Shown piece by piece: positions 9,261 through 18,628 of a stretch of DNA of 64,000 bases (within the stretch, counting starts at the first letter, position 1; the number at the start of each line of letters is the position of its first letter). The translations under genes were made by a program, and so were the position numbers. This DNA comes from Shinella daejeonensis. Its GTDB lineage: Bacteria; Pseudomonadota; Alphaproteobacteria; Rhizobiales; Rhizobiaceae. The notes under the pieces were generated by a model. The model worked only from the letters and a program-made list of their open reading frames with translations, was not told where the DNA came from and searched no databases. The stretch covers positions 62,001 through 126,000 of the forward strand of contig NZ_JAHWXY010000003.1 of NCBI RefSeq assembly GCF_024281235.1, given 5' to 3'.

Positions 9261-10058
9261 ATGCCGATGAAGATTGCCACCTGGAACATCAACGGCGTGC
9301 GCGCGCGCATCGACAGCCTCATCGCATGGCTGAAGGAATCCAATCCTGACATCGTCGCGCTTCAGGAAATCAAGACCGTGGACGAGGGTTTTCCGCGCAG
9401 CGAGATCGAGGCGCTCGGCTACCATGTGGAGACGCACGGCCAGAAGGGTTTCAACGGCGTCGCCCTGCTTTCGAAAATCCGCCCCGACGAGATCACGCGC
9501 GGCCTGCCGGGCGAGGATACGGACGAGCAGTCCCGCTTCATCGAGGGTGTCTTTTCCGTCGATGGCGGCGTGATCCGCGTCTGCTCCATCTATCTGCCGA
9601 ACGGCAACCCGGCGGGCGATCCGGTAAAATACCCCTACAAGCTGCGCTGGATGGACCGGCTCGTCGCGTTTGCTGCCGATCGGCTGGCGCTGGAGGAGCC
9701 GCTGGTGCTGGCCGGCGACTATAACGTCATTCCCGAACCGCACGACTGCTGGGACGTCAAGGTCTGGGAGAAGGACGCGCTCTACCTGCCGCCGACACGA
9801 CAAGCCTTCCGCCGCCTGGAAAACCTCGGCCTGACCGACGCGGTGCGCGCTTCCAGCGACGCCGTTCCACTCTATACCTTCTGGGATTATCAGGCGGGCT
9901 GCTGGCCGAAAAACAACGGCATCCGCATCGATCATCTGATGCTGTCGGCGGAAGCCTCGGACCGGCTTGTCTCGACGGATGTGGAAAAGCATGTCCGCAA
10001 CTGGGAAAAGCCCTCGGATCACGTTCCGGTGGTGGCGATCCTGGATTTCGCGGCCTGA
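9261..10058 (+). CDS. xthA: Exodeoxyribonuclease III
   Basis: AP endonuclease and 3'-5' exonuclease of base excision repair. The 265-residue protein shows the endonuclease/exonuclease/phosphatase fold motifs in order: ATWNINGVRAR, LQEIK (metal-binding Glu), IYLPNGNP, LAGDYNVIP (Asp/Asn active site), and the C-terminal WPKNNGIRIDHLML with SDHVPVVA (catalytic His). The ATG could be at 9261 or two codons later (MPMKIAT). It follows erpA closely and converges with exoR on the other strand, their stops about 10 bp apart. Confidence 0.96.
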   Translation: MPMKIATWNINGVRARIDSLIAWLKESNPDIVALQEIKTVDEGFPRSEIEALGYHVETHGQKGFNGVALLSKIRPDEITRGLPGEDTDEQSRFIEGVFSVDGGVIRVCSIYLPNGNPAGDPVKYPYKLRWMDRLVAFAADRLALEEPLVLAGDYNVIPEPHDCWDVKVWEKDALYLPPTRQAFRRLENLGLTDAVRASSDAVPLYTFWDYQAGCWPKNNGIRIDHLMLSAEASDRLVSTDVEKHVRNWEKPSDHVPVVAILDFAA

Positions 10059-10068
10059 GCGGCGAAAC

Positions 10069-10869
10069 CTATTCCGGACTGAAACGGATGTTCTGAGCCA
10101 GCGACACACCGGCGCGGCGGTCCTGTTCGCTTGCAACCGAGAAGGCGTCTTCCTGCATGGATTGCAGCCAGCCGCAATCCTTCGGCAAGCAATGATCGAG
10201 CGCCGCCGTCATGAAAGCGAGCCCACGGGTGGCCTGGCCTTCCTGGAAAAGAATGCTGCCGAACAGGCCCATGGCGCCGGCATGGCCGTTGTTGCGCGCG
10301 CGATTGAGCCACTTCTTGGCCTGATGGGCGCTGGTATTGCCGCCCTCGCCCGCCAGCATCATGCGGGCCAGCTGGAACTGCGCCTCGGGAACGCCGAAAG
10401 CCGACGCCGCCTGGAAATAGAGCTGGCGGGCCTGCGACAGGTCGATCTTGACGGGACTGTCGGGAATGCCGCGACGATAATAGCTTGCAAGCGCAATGAG
10501 AGCATTGGCGAAATAGCCGGTGTCTTCCGAACCGGGCTCGACGCCGGCCCGTGCGATATCGCTATAAATCCTGAAGGCTTCGAGATCGTTTTCCGGTACA
10601 CCGTCGCCATCGGCATACATATTGGCGAGCGCCCAGCGGGAGCCGGTATGACCCTTCTCCGCCGCATAGCGATAGGCCTCGATGGCGTCGTTCTTGCGGC
10701 CTTCCTTGTAGGAGAAGAAGCCGAATTTGAAGAGGTCGAAAGGACCGCTTTCCTTGGTCACGCCGGCCTGGGGATCGAAGGCGAGAGCGGAACCGGCAAT
10801 TCCCCCGGATAACGACAGACAAACCCCGAATACAAGGACTCTTATCGACATAAACTCGGACCTGGGCAT
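10069..10869 (-). CDS. exoR: ExoR-type periplasmic Sel1-repeat regulator
   Basis: In rhizobia and Agrobacterium, ExoR is a periplasmic Sel1-repeat protein that inhibits the ExoS/ChvG-ChvI two-component system and so controls exopolysaccharide, motility and acid response. The 266-residue product has a signal peptide (MSIRVLVFGVCLSLS, cleavage near ALA-FDP) followed by tandem Sel1 repeats (AIEAYRYAAEKGHTGSRWAL; QARQLYFQAASAFG; AKKWLNRARNNGHAGAMGLF). Length and motif order match ExoR closely. Start: ATG at 10867-10869 behind GAAGAAG; an ATG six codons later sits directly at the signal peptide. The partner sensor and regulator are not in the window. Confidence 0.87.
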   Translation of the reverse strand: MPRSEFMSIRVLVFGVCLSLSGGIAGSALAFDPQAGVTKESGPFDLFKFGFFSYKEGRKNDAIEAYRYAAEKGHTGSRWALANMYADGDGVPENDLEAFRIYSDIARAGVEPGSEDTGYFANALIALASYYRRGIPDSPVKIDLSQARQLYFQAASAFGVPEAQFQLARMMLAGEGGNTSAHQAKKWLNRARNNGHAGAMGLFGSILFQEGQATRGLAFMTAALDHCLPKDCGWLQSMQEDAFSVASEQDRRAGVSLAQNIRFSPE

Positions 10870-11208
10870 CACTTCTTCGTTCCCGTTCCCGTCGCATGCG
10901 TGCCGTTGAAACCTGCGAAATGCATGCAGCCTGTGCAAGGTTCGCGGTCGTTCCGGCAATGACGGCATCGGCTGTCTCATCTCTTCCTGGCCTTGCGGAA
11001 TTCCGCCTGGCCCGTGGACCTTCTTGCTGCGCCCCGTTTGTGGCGGGAAATGGACACCGCACATGCCGCAAGCGGGTGTAGCAAACTCTCGAAGAGAATG
11101 TGTTGCCTTTCCATCACATCGGGCGGACGACCCTGTTGTTTCCCCATCTGTCCGCCGCATCGTCAACCAGTCGTTAACCAAGACGACCGGAGCACGAGAG
11201 CATCAGCA
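10870..11208 (-). promoter_or_regulatory. 339-bp upstream region of exoR
   Basis: No credible gene is seen between exoR and the 3' end of the FadL-like gene; open frames here lack ribosome-binding sites. The stretch probably holds the exoR promoter and a long leader. TTAACGACTGGTTGACG on the minus strand (around 11161-11177) resembles a degenerate TTAA-N7-TTAA box with one mismatch. I see no clear -35/-10 pair. Confidence 0.35.
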
Positions 11209-12372
11209 TCAAAATTTCAAAAGGTAGGAAATGCTGGCGCCATAGGCAAAGTCGCCCCCGACCGTCGCATCGTAATCGGCAAGGGACGGTCCATAGACCT
11301 GCGAACCCGACGTCAGATAGGTGACCGCTCCGCCGATGCGGAATTCACCGGGACCGCTCTTGATCGCCGTTCCGAGGCCGAGCGTCCAGGTATCCGTAAG
11401 GATATCCGCGCCGGTCCCCACACCCCGATCCCAGGTCACGCTGACCGCGCCGGAAACGGTATCCGTGAACGTATGGCCGATACCGCCGGTAATCGTCCAG
11501 CCGTCCCGGAAATTGAAATTCTTTTCCAGCGCTCCCAGCCCGGCGATCGTATAGTTCAGTGCCGGCAACACGCTCCAGTCCGTCCATTTGACGGCGCCGA
11601 AGGCGACCCAGCCCGGCGCAATACCGCTTTGCAGCCCGACCCTGACGGATTGCGGCAGACTGCCCCAGCCGCTCGCGGCAAGCTGGTATCCTTCGGGCGC
11701 GCCGAAGATCCCGGCGCCATCGGCGCTGATCGTGAAGGAGCCGCTGCCCTTGTGGTCGATCTGCGAGCGATAGAGGATGTCGGCCCGCAGCGCGATTTCG
11801 GGAATCTCGTAGGCCGCGCCGAGCCGATAGCCGATCTCGCTGTCGTCCGCCAGGCGGAGCGTACCGTATTTCGACACTTCCTTGTAATCGAAGCTCTGGT
11901 GGAAGATCCCGCCGAGAAAGGAGAACCGTCCCTTTTCAAGATCGAGGCCGACCGAACAGGTGAGGCCGTATTCCCGTGTCCGGAAGCCCGCCTCCAGCGT
12001 GGCGTTGCCGCTTCCCGAATGCAGGATATCCGCGGCCTGCGCATCGGGGCCATAGGTCGAGGAAGCGCCGAAGGGCTGCGTGTAAGTGCCCGCACAGGCA
12101 AGGTTGTCCGACATCCGCGCCATCACGCCAATGCTCGGCACGAAATAATTGTCGAGATGACTGTCGTCGTTGCTGGCCTTGCCGTCGACGGTCGCATAAC
12201 CGCGCCGCGGTGCGACATAGACACCCTTGACGTGAATTGCGCCGCTTCCCTCCTGATAGAGAAGGTCCGTGTCCGCCTCGCCCCTCCCGAAGCCGCCCGC
12301 TTCGGCCGTCGTCGCCATGAGCGTCAGCGCCGCAGCGCCGGCAAGCCCTGTCTTCAAGATCGTGGTGCCCAT
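11209..12372 (-). CDS. OmpP1/FadL/TodX-family outer membrane transporter
   Basis: Predicted outer-membrane beta-barrel for uptake of hydrophobic compounds such as long-chain fatty acids. The 387-residue protein has a signal peptide (ending TTAEAGGF), the FadL-like N-terminus with an early GIG/VAPRR segment, many alternating beta strands, and a C-terminal SYLLKF ending in phenylalanine, as needed for BAM recognition. Start: ATG at 12370-12372 with GGAGAAG upstream. It is monocistronic, with gaps to exoR and valS. The substrate cannot be deduced from sequence. Confidence 0.85.
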   Translation of the reverse strand: MGTTILKTGLAGAAALTLMATTAEAGGFGRGEADTDLLYQEGSGAIHVKGVYVAPRRGYATVDGKASNDDSHLDNYFVPSIGVMARMSDNLACAGTYTQPFGASSTYGPDAQAADILHSGSGNATLEAGFRTREYGLTCSVGLDLEKGRFSFLGGIFHQSFDYKEVSKYGTLRLADDSEIGYRLGAAYEIPEIALRADILYRSQIDHKGSGSFTISADGAGIFGAPEGYQLAASGWGSLPQSVRVGLQSGIAPGWVAFGAVKWTDWSVLPALNYTIAGLGALEKNFNFRDGWTITGGIGHTFTDTVSGAVSVTWDRGVGTGADILTDTWTLGLGTAIKSGPGEFRIGGAVTYLTSGSQVYGPSLADYDATVGGDFAYGASISYLLKF

Positions 12373-12583
12373 GGCTTCTCCGTCGCATTCCAATGGCTGC
12401 CGGATCACGCCGGCAAGAATTCAGAGCACGCTCAAAAGCCTGTCGCGACGCGCTCCAGAGCCATTTTCGGCATGTCGCCCCCAACCTCTCCAGTCATCGT
12501 TAATTATCCGCAAACATTAGAGGTTCATTGTATGGAATGTGGTGATCGTCACCTTTTGGACACAGGGGCGTTTTCGGCCGGAC

Positions 12584-12618
12584 AAAAGAAAACCGCGCCG
12601 GACGTCGGCGCGGTTTTT
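12584..12618 (-). terminator. Intrinsic terminator after valS
   Basis: A perfect 10-bp stem (AACCGCGCCG / CGGCGCGGTT) with a GACGT loop lies 24 nt past the valS stop, followed on the minus strand by TTCTTTTG. A T run on the plus side could make it bidirectional, but no plus-strand gene ends here. Confidence 0.8.
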
Positions 12619-12638
12619 CACATTCACCCTGCGAAAGC

Positions 12639-15482
12639 TCAGCCGGCTTCGCTGACCCGGGAAAGCGCGATGGCCAGGCTTGCAAGCTGCCGTTCCAGTT
12701 CCGCAAAGCGCTCGCGCTCCGCCTCCACCAGTTCCGGCCTGGCATTGGCGACGAATTTCTCGTTCGAAAGCTTGCCCTGGATGCGGTCCGCCTCGGCCTT
12801 CGCCTTGCCGATCGCTTTTTCCAGCCGCGCCTTCTCCGCCGACAGGTCGATCAGATTGCCGAGCGGCAGGCAGGCGGTCGCCTCGCCGACGACGATCTGC
12901 GCGGCGCCCTTCGGGGCGGCGTCCGCAAGACGGATTTCCTCGACACGGGCAAGCCGGCGTATCGCGGAATCATGCGTCTCGAGCCGCGCCTTCGTCAGCG
13001 CATTGGCATCGACGACGACCAGCGGCGCCATCGCGCTCGGCGGAACGTTCATCTCCGAGCGGACCGAACGGAGGCCCGAAACGAGATCGACCAGCCAGTT
13101 GATCTCGTCAGCGGCCGCATCGTCGCCATAGGCAGGTGACGGCCATTCGGCAAGGCAGATCGGCGTGTCGCGCTCCTTGCCCGCGCCCGCCGTCTGCGCC
13201 CAGAGTTCTTCCGTCATGAAGGGCATGAAGGGGTGCAGGAGCTTATAGGTCTCCTCCAGCACATAGGCGGCGCAGGCCTGCGATTCCGCCTTGGCCGCCT
13301 CGTCCTCCCCGCCGAACACCGGCTTCAGGAACTCAAGATACCAGTCACAGAACTGATTCCAGATGAAGCGATAGAGCGATCCTGCGGCATCGTTGAAGCG
13401 GTAGGTCTCGATCGCCTCGGTGACATCGCGCGCGGTGCGGGCAAGCTCCGTGAGAATCCAGCGGTTGATCGTCAGCGATGCCGTTTCCGGCACGAATTTC
13501 GGATCGGCGGCGACCCCGTTCATCTCGGCGAAGCGCGTGGCGTTCCACAATTTGGTGCCGAAATTCCGATAGCCGGCGATGCGGGACGGGTCGAGTTTCA
13601 CGTCGCGGCCCTGCGCGGCCATGATCGCCAGCGTGAAGCGCAGCGCATCCGCGCCGTATTCGTCGATCAGGTCGAGCGGGTCGATGACGTTGCCTTTCGA
13701 CTTCGACATCTTCTGCCCGTTCTTGTCGCGCACCAGCGCGTGCACATAGACCGTGTGGAACGGTTCGACCGGTTCGCCGTATTCGTCCTTCATGAAGTGC
13801 AGGCCCATCATCATCATGCGGGCCACCCAGAAGAAGATGATGTCGAAGCCCGTGACGAGAACGTCAGTCTGGTAATATCTTTCCAGTTCGGGGGTCTTTT
13901 CCGGCCAGCCGAGCGTCGAGAACGGCCAGAGCGCGGAGGAGAACCATGTGTCGAGAACGTCCTCGTCCCGGGTCAAGATGTCGCCGGGCGCGAAATTCTC
14001 GAGCTTCTCCTCGACCCATGCCTTCCACGGCCCCTCGTGGGAGATATAGTGCTGGATGGCGGCGTGCAGCGCCTCTTCCTCGGTCTTCTCGACGAAGACC
14101 TGCCCGTCCGGGCCGTACCAGGCGGGAATCCGGTGTCCCCACCAGAGCTGGCGCGAAACGCACCAGGGCTGGATATTCTCCATCCATTCGAAATAGGTCT
14201 TTTCCCAGTTCTTCGGGACGAAGTTGGTGCGGCCCTCGCGAACGGAGGCGATCGCCGGTCCGGCGAGCGTCTTGGCGTCGACATACCATTGTTCCGTCAG
14301 GCGCGGCTCGATCGGAACGCCGCCGCGATCGCCATGCGGCACCGTGTGCTTGTGCGGCTCGACCGCATCGAGGAAGCCGCCTTCCTCGAAGACCTTGACG
14401 ACGAGCTTGCGCGCCTCGAAACGGTCCATGCCTTCGAGCTGGTCCCAGAGCTCGAGCTGCATCCCGGTCGGCGTGAGGCCTTCGAGGAATTCCTCGTTCT
14501 CGACGATGGCGATCCGCCCGTCGACGGTCAGCACGTTGACGGCGGGCAGGTCGTGCCGCCGCCCGACCTCGAAATCGTTGAAGTCATGAGCGGGCGTCAT
14601 CTTGACGGCGCCCGTGCCGGCGGCCGGATCCGGATATTCGTCAGCGACGATCGGAATCTTCCGGCCGACGATCGGCAGGATGACATGCTTGCCGACGATC
14701 GACGTGTAGCGCTCGTCTTCCGGGTTCACGGCGATGCCGGTATCGCCCAGCATGGTCTCCGGGCGGGTCGTCGCGACGACGAGATAGTCCCGCGTCTCGA
14801 ATTCCGTCGGTATGCCGTCGTCGTCGAAGGCGACCGGATGCTCGTAGGTGACGCCCGGCTCCAGCGGGTAGCGCAGATGCCAGAGATTGCCGTTGACCTC
14901 GACCTGTTCGACCTCGAGATCCGAGATCGCCGTCAAGAGCTTCGGGTCCCAGTTGACCAGCCGCTTGTCCTTGTAGATCAGGCCTTCCTTGTAAAGCGAG
15001 ACGAAGACTTCGAGAACCGCTTCCGACAGCCCTTCATCCATGGTGAAGCGCTCCCGCGACCAGTCACAGGAGGCGCCGAGGCGCTTCAGCTGATTGAAGA
15101 TCAGGCCGCCCGATTCCGCCTTCCACTCCCAGATCTTCTCGACGAAGGCGGCGCGGCCCATCTCGCGGCGTCCGGGCTGCTTTTCAGCGGCAAGCTTGCG
15201 CTCCACGACCATCTGGGTCGCGATGCCCGCATGGTCCATCCCGGGCTGCCAAAGCACATCCTTGCCGCACATGCGCTCGAAGCGGACCATGATGTCCTGC
15301 AACGTATTGTTGAGCGCATGGCCCATGTGCAGGGAGCCGGTCACGTTCGGCGGGGGGATGACGATGCAGAATGTCTCTGCGCCGGGCTTCACCCCCGCAC
15401 CGGCACGAAACGCGTCGGCGTCTTCCCACATCCTGGCGATACGGGGCTCGACGGCTGCGGAATCATAGTTTTTTTCAAGCAT
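12639..15482 (-). CDS. valS: Valyl-tRNA synthetase
   Basis: Class I synthetase that charges tRNA-Val and edits mischarged threonine. The 947-residue product has PPNVTGSLHMGH (HMGH at 52-55), the CP1 editing domain (TTRPETMLGDT), the KMSKSKGNV loop, an anticodon-binding domain, and a C-terminal coiled coil (LIDLSAEKARLEKAIGKAKA). Start: ATG at 15480-15482 (MLEKNYDSAA); an upstream in-frame ATG would add 12 residues. A strong terminator follows. popZ lies upstream across a separate terminator. Confidence 0.97.
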   Translation of the reverse strand: MLEKNYDSAAVEPRIARMWEDADAFRAGAGVKPGAETFCIVIPPPNVTGSLHMGHALNNTLQDIMVRFERMCGKDVLWQPGMDHAGIATQMVVERKLAAEKQPGRREMGRAAFVEKIWEWKAESGGLIFNQLKRLGASCDWSRERFTMDEGLSEAVLEVFVSLYKEGLIYKDKRLVNWDPKLLTAISDLEVEQVEVNGNLWHLRYPLEPGVTYEHPVAFDDDGIPTEFETRDYLVVATTRPETMLGDTGIAVNPEDERYTSIVGKHVILPIVGRKIPIVADEYPDPAAGTGAVKMTPAHDFNDFEVGRRHDLPAVNVLTVDGRIAIVENEEFLEGLTPTGMQLELWDQLEGMDRFEARKLVVKVFEEGGFLDAVEPHKHTVPHGDRGGVPIEPRLTEQWYVDAKTLAGPAIASVREGRTNFVPKNWEKTYFEWMENIQPWCVSRQLWWGHRIPAWYGPDGQVFVEKTEEEALHAAIQHYISHEGPWKAWVEEKLENFAPGDILTRDEDVLDTWFSSALWPFSTLGWPEKTPELERYYQTDVLVTGFDIIFFWVARMMMMGLHFMKDEYGEPVEPFHTVYVHALVRDKNGQKMSKSKGNVIDPLDLIDEYGADALRFTLAIMAAQGRDVKLDPSRIAGYRNFGTKLWNATRFAEMNGVAADPKFVPETASLTINRWILTELARTARDVTEAIETYRFNDAAGSLYRFIWNQFCDWYLEFLKPVFGGEDEAAKAESQACAAYVLEETYKLLHPFMPFMTEELWAQTAGAGKERDTPICLAEWPSPAYGDDAAADEINWLVDLVSGLRSVRSEMNVPPSAMAPLVVVDANALTKARLETHDSAIRRLARVEEIRLADAAPKGAAQIVVGEATACLPLGNLIDLSAEKARLEKAIGKAKAEADRIQGKLSNEKFVANARPELVEAERERFAELERQLASLAIALSRVSEAG

Positions 15483-15556
15483 TTTCGTGGTGGGCCTGCT
15501 GTTGGTTGTGAAGATCACGTAAACCGGATGGGCGGATTGAAGTCAACAATATCAGT

Positions 15557-15588
15557 TAAAACGCCGCCCCGGAAACCGGCGCGGCGCT
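15557..15588 (-). terminator. Terminator after popZ
   Basis: Nested stems CGCCGC/GCGGCG and CCGG-AAA-CCGG are followed on the minus strand by TTTT. It lies 36 nt past the popZ stop and 75 nt before valS. Confidence 0.6.
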
Positions 15589-15623
15589 GAAACGTTCCGA
15601 TTTTGCCGAAGCGGCGGAGAAGA

Positions 15624-16328
15624 TCAGCGGCGCGGGCCGCGCGCCACCCGCTCGATTTCCTCCCGCACCAGACGCTCGACGAGCGTCGGCAGGTTGTCGT
15701 CGAGCCATTCCTGAAGCATCGGGCGCAGCATATCCTGAGCGATTTCGTCGAAGGAGCGGCGGGAGCCGGCGTCCAGGGCCTCCGCAAGCGCGCCGAACGA
15801 TTGCGCGACCCGCTCGCCCGCCGCAGGCGAAATCAGGGCGACGGCGTCGCCCGATGCCTCTTCCGGCGCGGCAAGATCCACAGCGATGGAATTTTCGGGA
15901 ACGGAAGGCTCCCCGGAGCCAAGGTCGGGTTCGGCATCGGCGGCAGGCTCGGCCGGCGTGACGGTTGCCGCAGGATGATCCTGCGATTGCAGCCGGCTCG
16001 CCATCTGTCGCTCGGAGGCGGCGCGCACGCGCGCGGCGACATCGGCAAGCGACAGCGCCGGCTGCGGCGTCGACGTTTCCATGGACGGCTCGGGACGGTG
16101 CAGCGGTTCAATATCCGCAACGGGTTGCGTCTCCCGCTCATGGAAGGCCTCGACGATGGCCGGATCGTCGAGAAGATCATCCTTGCCGCCGCGAATCATC
16201 GGGAAGCTGCTTTCCGCCCGCACCTCGGCGACGAATTCGGGCTGCGCCTCGTTGCTTTCGATGATCCGGCGAATGGACGCCAGGATTTCATCCATGGACG
16301 GTTCACGCGCTACATTTGGCTGAGCCAT
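15624..16328 (-). CDS. popZ: Polar organizing protein PopZ (DUF2497)
   Basis: PopZ forms a polymeric microdomain at the cell pole that anchors ParB/origin and cell-cycle proteins; in Agrobacterium it marks the growth pole. The 234-residue protein has the conserved N-terminal helix (EPSMDEILASIRRIIES, residues 9-25), a long acidic, proline-rich disordered middle, and the conserved C-terminal oligomerisation helices (DMLRPMLQEWLDDNLPTLVE, then RLVREEIERVARG). This architecture is diagnostic. It stands between valS and tolC with its own terminator. Confidence 0.9.
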   Translation of the reverse strand: MAQPNVAREPSMDEILASIRRIIESNEAQPEFVAEVRAESSFPMIRGGKDDLLDDPAIVEAFHERETQPVADIEPLHRPEPSMETSTPQPALSLADVAARVRAASERQMASRLQSQDHPAATVTPAEPAADAEPDLGSGEPSVPENSIAVDLAAPEEASGDAVALISPAAGERVAQSFGALAEALDAGSRRSFDEIAQDMLRPMLQEWLDDNLPTLVERLVREEIERVARGPRR

Positions 16329-16479
16329 TTCTATCCCCGTTTTCTGCGGAATCCGGACGGACCTGCATGGGCCGGCCGCATCAGCGCCAACCGTAGGCGA
16401 CTCGCGCGGCCAACTAAATCGCCACGAATCAGTTCGTTAAAGTGATGCACAGATTTATTGAAACTTCCAAGACGCATCG

Positions 16480-17877
16480 TCAGCGCGTGTCGACGGTCCT
16501 GAGGCCGAACCAGCGATCCTTGACCGCCTCGTAATGCTCCTCGGCCCGGTATTCGGCCACATTCAGGCCCTGGCTGCTGACGGTGAGCCGGCCGGTCGCG
16601 GCGAGCAGCGCATAGCTTGCGACCACCGCGTTGCGCTGCGAGGCGACAAGACTTTCGCGCGCGTCCAGCACCGTCTGCTGCGCGCTGAGCACGTCGAGCG
16701 TGGTGCGCTGGCCGACGTTTCGTTCCTCGATGACGCCATCGAGCGCCATCTTCGCCGCCCCGATCTGCGCGCGCGTCGCAACCGTCGCCGCCTGCGACGC
16801 CTCATATTGGGCATGCGCCGACACGATATCGCGCCGGACACCCATCCGCGCGGAATCGACGAGCATGCGGCTCTGTCCGAGTTGTTCCTTGGCCCGCCGG
16901 ATCTGGCCGTATTCCGCGCCGCCCTGATAGATCGGAACGACGATGCGGGCGGAAACCGCGCCCATCACATTATCGCTGGAAGGCCCCTGGTTTTCGGCCC
17001 GGTAGAGATCGCCTTGCAGCACCACGCCCGGCAGCATCGTGCCTTCCGCCGTCTTCACGTCATAGCCGGCGGCGTCGACGCCCCGCTCCGCCGCAAGGAT
17101 GGCCGGATTTTCCCGCAGGCCCGTGGCGACGGCCTGGTCGAGCGTGGCGGGCATCGCCCGGCTGGCCGGCGACGGCTGCCGGATATCCCGCGGCGCCTCG
17201 CCGACGATCTGCACATAGGCGGCCTCGCTCTGCCTGAGCTGGGAGACGGCCGTGGTGAGCAGCGCCTTCGCCGCGGCAAGCTCCGCCTCTGCAAGGCTGA
17301 CGTCGGTGCGCGTCCCCTCGCCCACCTCCAGACGCGCCCTCGCCGCCTTGAGCTGCTCGTTGAGGAAGGAAATATTCTGCTTGCGGATCGATACAATCTG
17401 CTGGTCGCGGGCGATATTGGCATAGGATTCGACGGCGGCGAGCAGGATCGATATCTCGTTCGCCCGCAACGCCTCGCGATTGGCCAGCACATTCGCTTCG
17501 GCCGACCGCACGCGGTTCAGCGCCTGGAATCCATCAAAAATCTGCTGGGTGACGGTCACGCCGAAGCTGGAGGTGAATTCCTCTGTCCGGCGCGCGCCGC
17601 GAAATCCGAAAATATCGCGGGGCGCCTTGTCGAGGGTCGTCTGCCGTGACTGCGCCTGCGCCACTCCGGAAACCTGCGGCCGCATGGCCGCCTTGGCGAT
17701 GGTGACATTCTCGTCGATCGCCCGGAGCGCCGCGCGCGCGGCGTTGAGATCGGGATTGTTGCGGTAGGCCTTGGCCATCGCACCGGAAAGCGTCTCGCCC
17801 GCCGCCGCCTGGGGCAAGGCGAGGCAGGCGGGCGCAACGATCAGGGCAAGGAGCGTTCTGCGAAGAGTGGACACCAC
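16480..17877 (-). CDS. tolC: TolC-family outer membrane efflux channel
   Basis: Outer-membrane exit duct for tripartite efflux pumps and type I secretion. The 465-residue protein has a signal peptide (cleavage near AAAGE, residue 27), then two structural repeats of the TolC fold: MAKAYRNNPDLNAARAALRA with QQIFDGFQALNRVRSAEANV, and AVATGLRENPAILAAERGVD with PIYQGGAEYGQIRRAKEQLG. It ends in DRWFGLRTVDTR. No periplasmic adaptor or inner-membrane pump gene is next to it, so it may serve several systems. The isoaspartyl-methyltransferase-like gene lies directly upstream (97-bp gap). Confidence 0.92.
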   Translation of the reverse strand: MVSTLRRTLLALIVAPACLALPQAAAGETLSGAMAKAYRNNPDLNAARAALRAIDENVTIAKAAMRPQVSGVAQAQSRQTTLDKAPRDIFGFRGARRTEEFTSSFGVTVTQQIFDGFQALNRVRSAEANVLANREALRANEISILLAAVESYANIARDQQIVSIRKQNISFLNEQLKAARARLEVGEGTRTDVSLAEAELAAAKALLTTAVSQLRQSEAAYVQIVGEAPRDIRQPSPASRAMPATLDQAVATGLRENPAILAAERGVDAAGYDVKTAEGTMLPGVVLQGDLYRAENQGPSSDNVMGAVSARIVVPIYQGGAEYGQIRRAKEQLGQSRMLVDSARMGVRRDIVSAHAQYEASQAATVATRAQIGAAKMALDGVIEERNVGQRTTLDVLSAQQTVLDARESLVASQRNAVVASYALLAATGRLTVSSQGLNVAEYRAEEHYEAVKDRWFGLRTVDTR

Positions 17878-17974
17878 GAGATACTCCGAACCTCGCGCAC
17901 CCCGCCGCTATAGCCGCGCGCTTTGAAAAGCCGATCTTTCCGTTCCGGCAAGGCCAAGCCCCGGGCCACCGCTG

Positions 17975-18628
17975 CTAGAACACGAATTCCTTCACCTTGC
18001 GGAAGCCCGGCAAAGGCTTGACGGAGGTATTGAACACGTTTCGCTCCGACGTCCTGCCGCCTTCCTTGATATAAAGGCGGGCCTGCGAGGCATTGCCGAC
18101 GCCTTCGACGACGACCAGCCGGCCACCGTCGCGTAGCTGGTCGAAAAGCGCTTCCGGCACATATTCCACCGCGCCATGCACGAAAATGACGTCGTAAGGC
18201 GCTTCCGCGCCGTAGCCCTGCTCGAGATCGCCGCTCACCACCGCCACATTGTCGTAGCCGAGGCGGGTCAGCGTTTCCGTCGCGACAGCGGCAAGCGCGG
18301 CGTCGCTTTCCAGCGCCACGACGGAGCTTGCCAGCCGTGACAGGATCGCTGAGGCGTAGCCGGTGCCGGCACCGACCTCCAGCACCACGTCGTCCGCCTC
18401 GACAGCGGCGAGCTGGATGAGCTTGGCAAGCGGCGACGGCTCCATCAGGTAGCGACCGGCCGCAAGCTGGATGTCATTATCGATATACGCGAGCGGCCTT
18501 AGCGCGGCCGGAACGAACTCTTCGCGTGCAACCGTCAGGAAGGCTTCCAGCACCCCGTGGGAAGTCACGTCCGTCGTGCGGATCTGGTTGTCCACCATCT
18601 TCGTGCGCGCTGCGGTGTAGTTTATCAT
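17975..18628 (-). CDS. Protein-L-isoaspartate O-methyltransferase family protein
   Basis: SAM-dependent methyltransferase of the PCMT family, whose members repair isoaspartyl residues in aged proteins. The 217-residue protein has MVDNQIRTTDVT near the N-terminus, motif I LEVGAGTGYASAIL at 83-96, and SGDLEQGYGAEAPYDVIFVHGAVE for motif II. It keeps the PCMT-type substrate region only loosely (the usual TISQPY-like segment is replaced by RYLMEPSPLAKL), so true isoaspartyl activity is not certain. It is upstream of tolC, a rhizobial arrangement. Confidence 0.8.
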   Translation of the reverse strand: MINYTAARTKMVDNQIRTTDVTSHGVLEAFLTVAREEFVPAALRPLAYIDNDIQLAAGRYLMEPSPLAKLIQLAAVEADDVVLEVGAGTGYASAILSRLASSVVALESDAALAAVATETLTRLGYDNVAVVSGDLEQGYGAEAPYDVIFVHGAVEYVPEALFDQLRDGGRLVVVEGVGNASQARLYIKEGGRTSERNVFNTSVKPLPGFRKVKEFVF

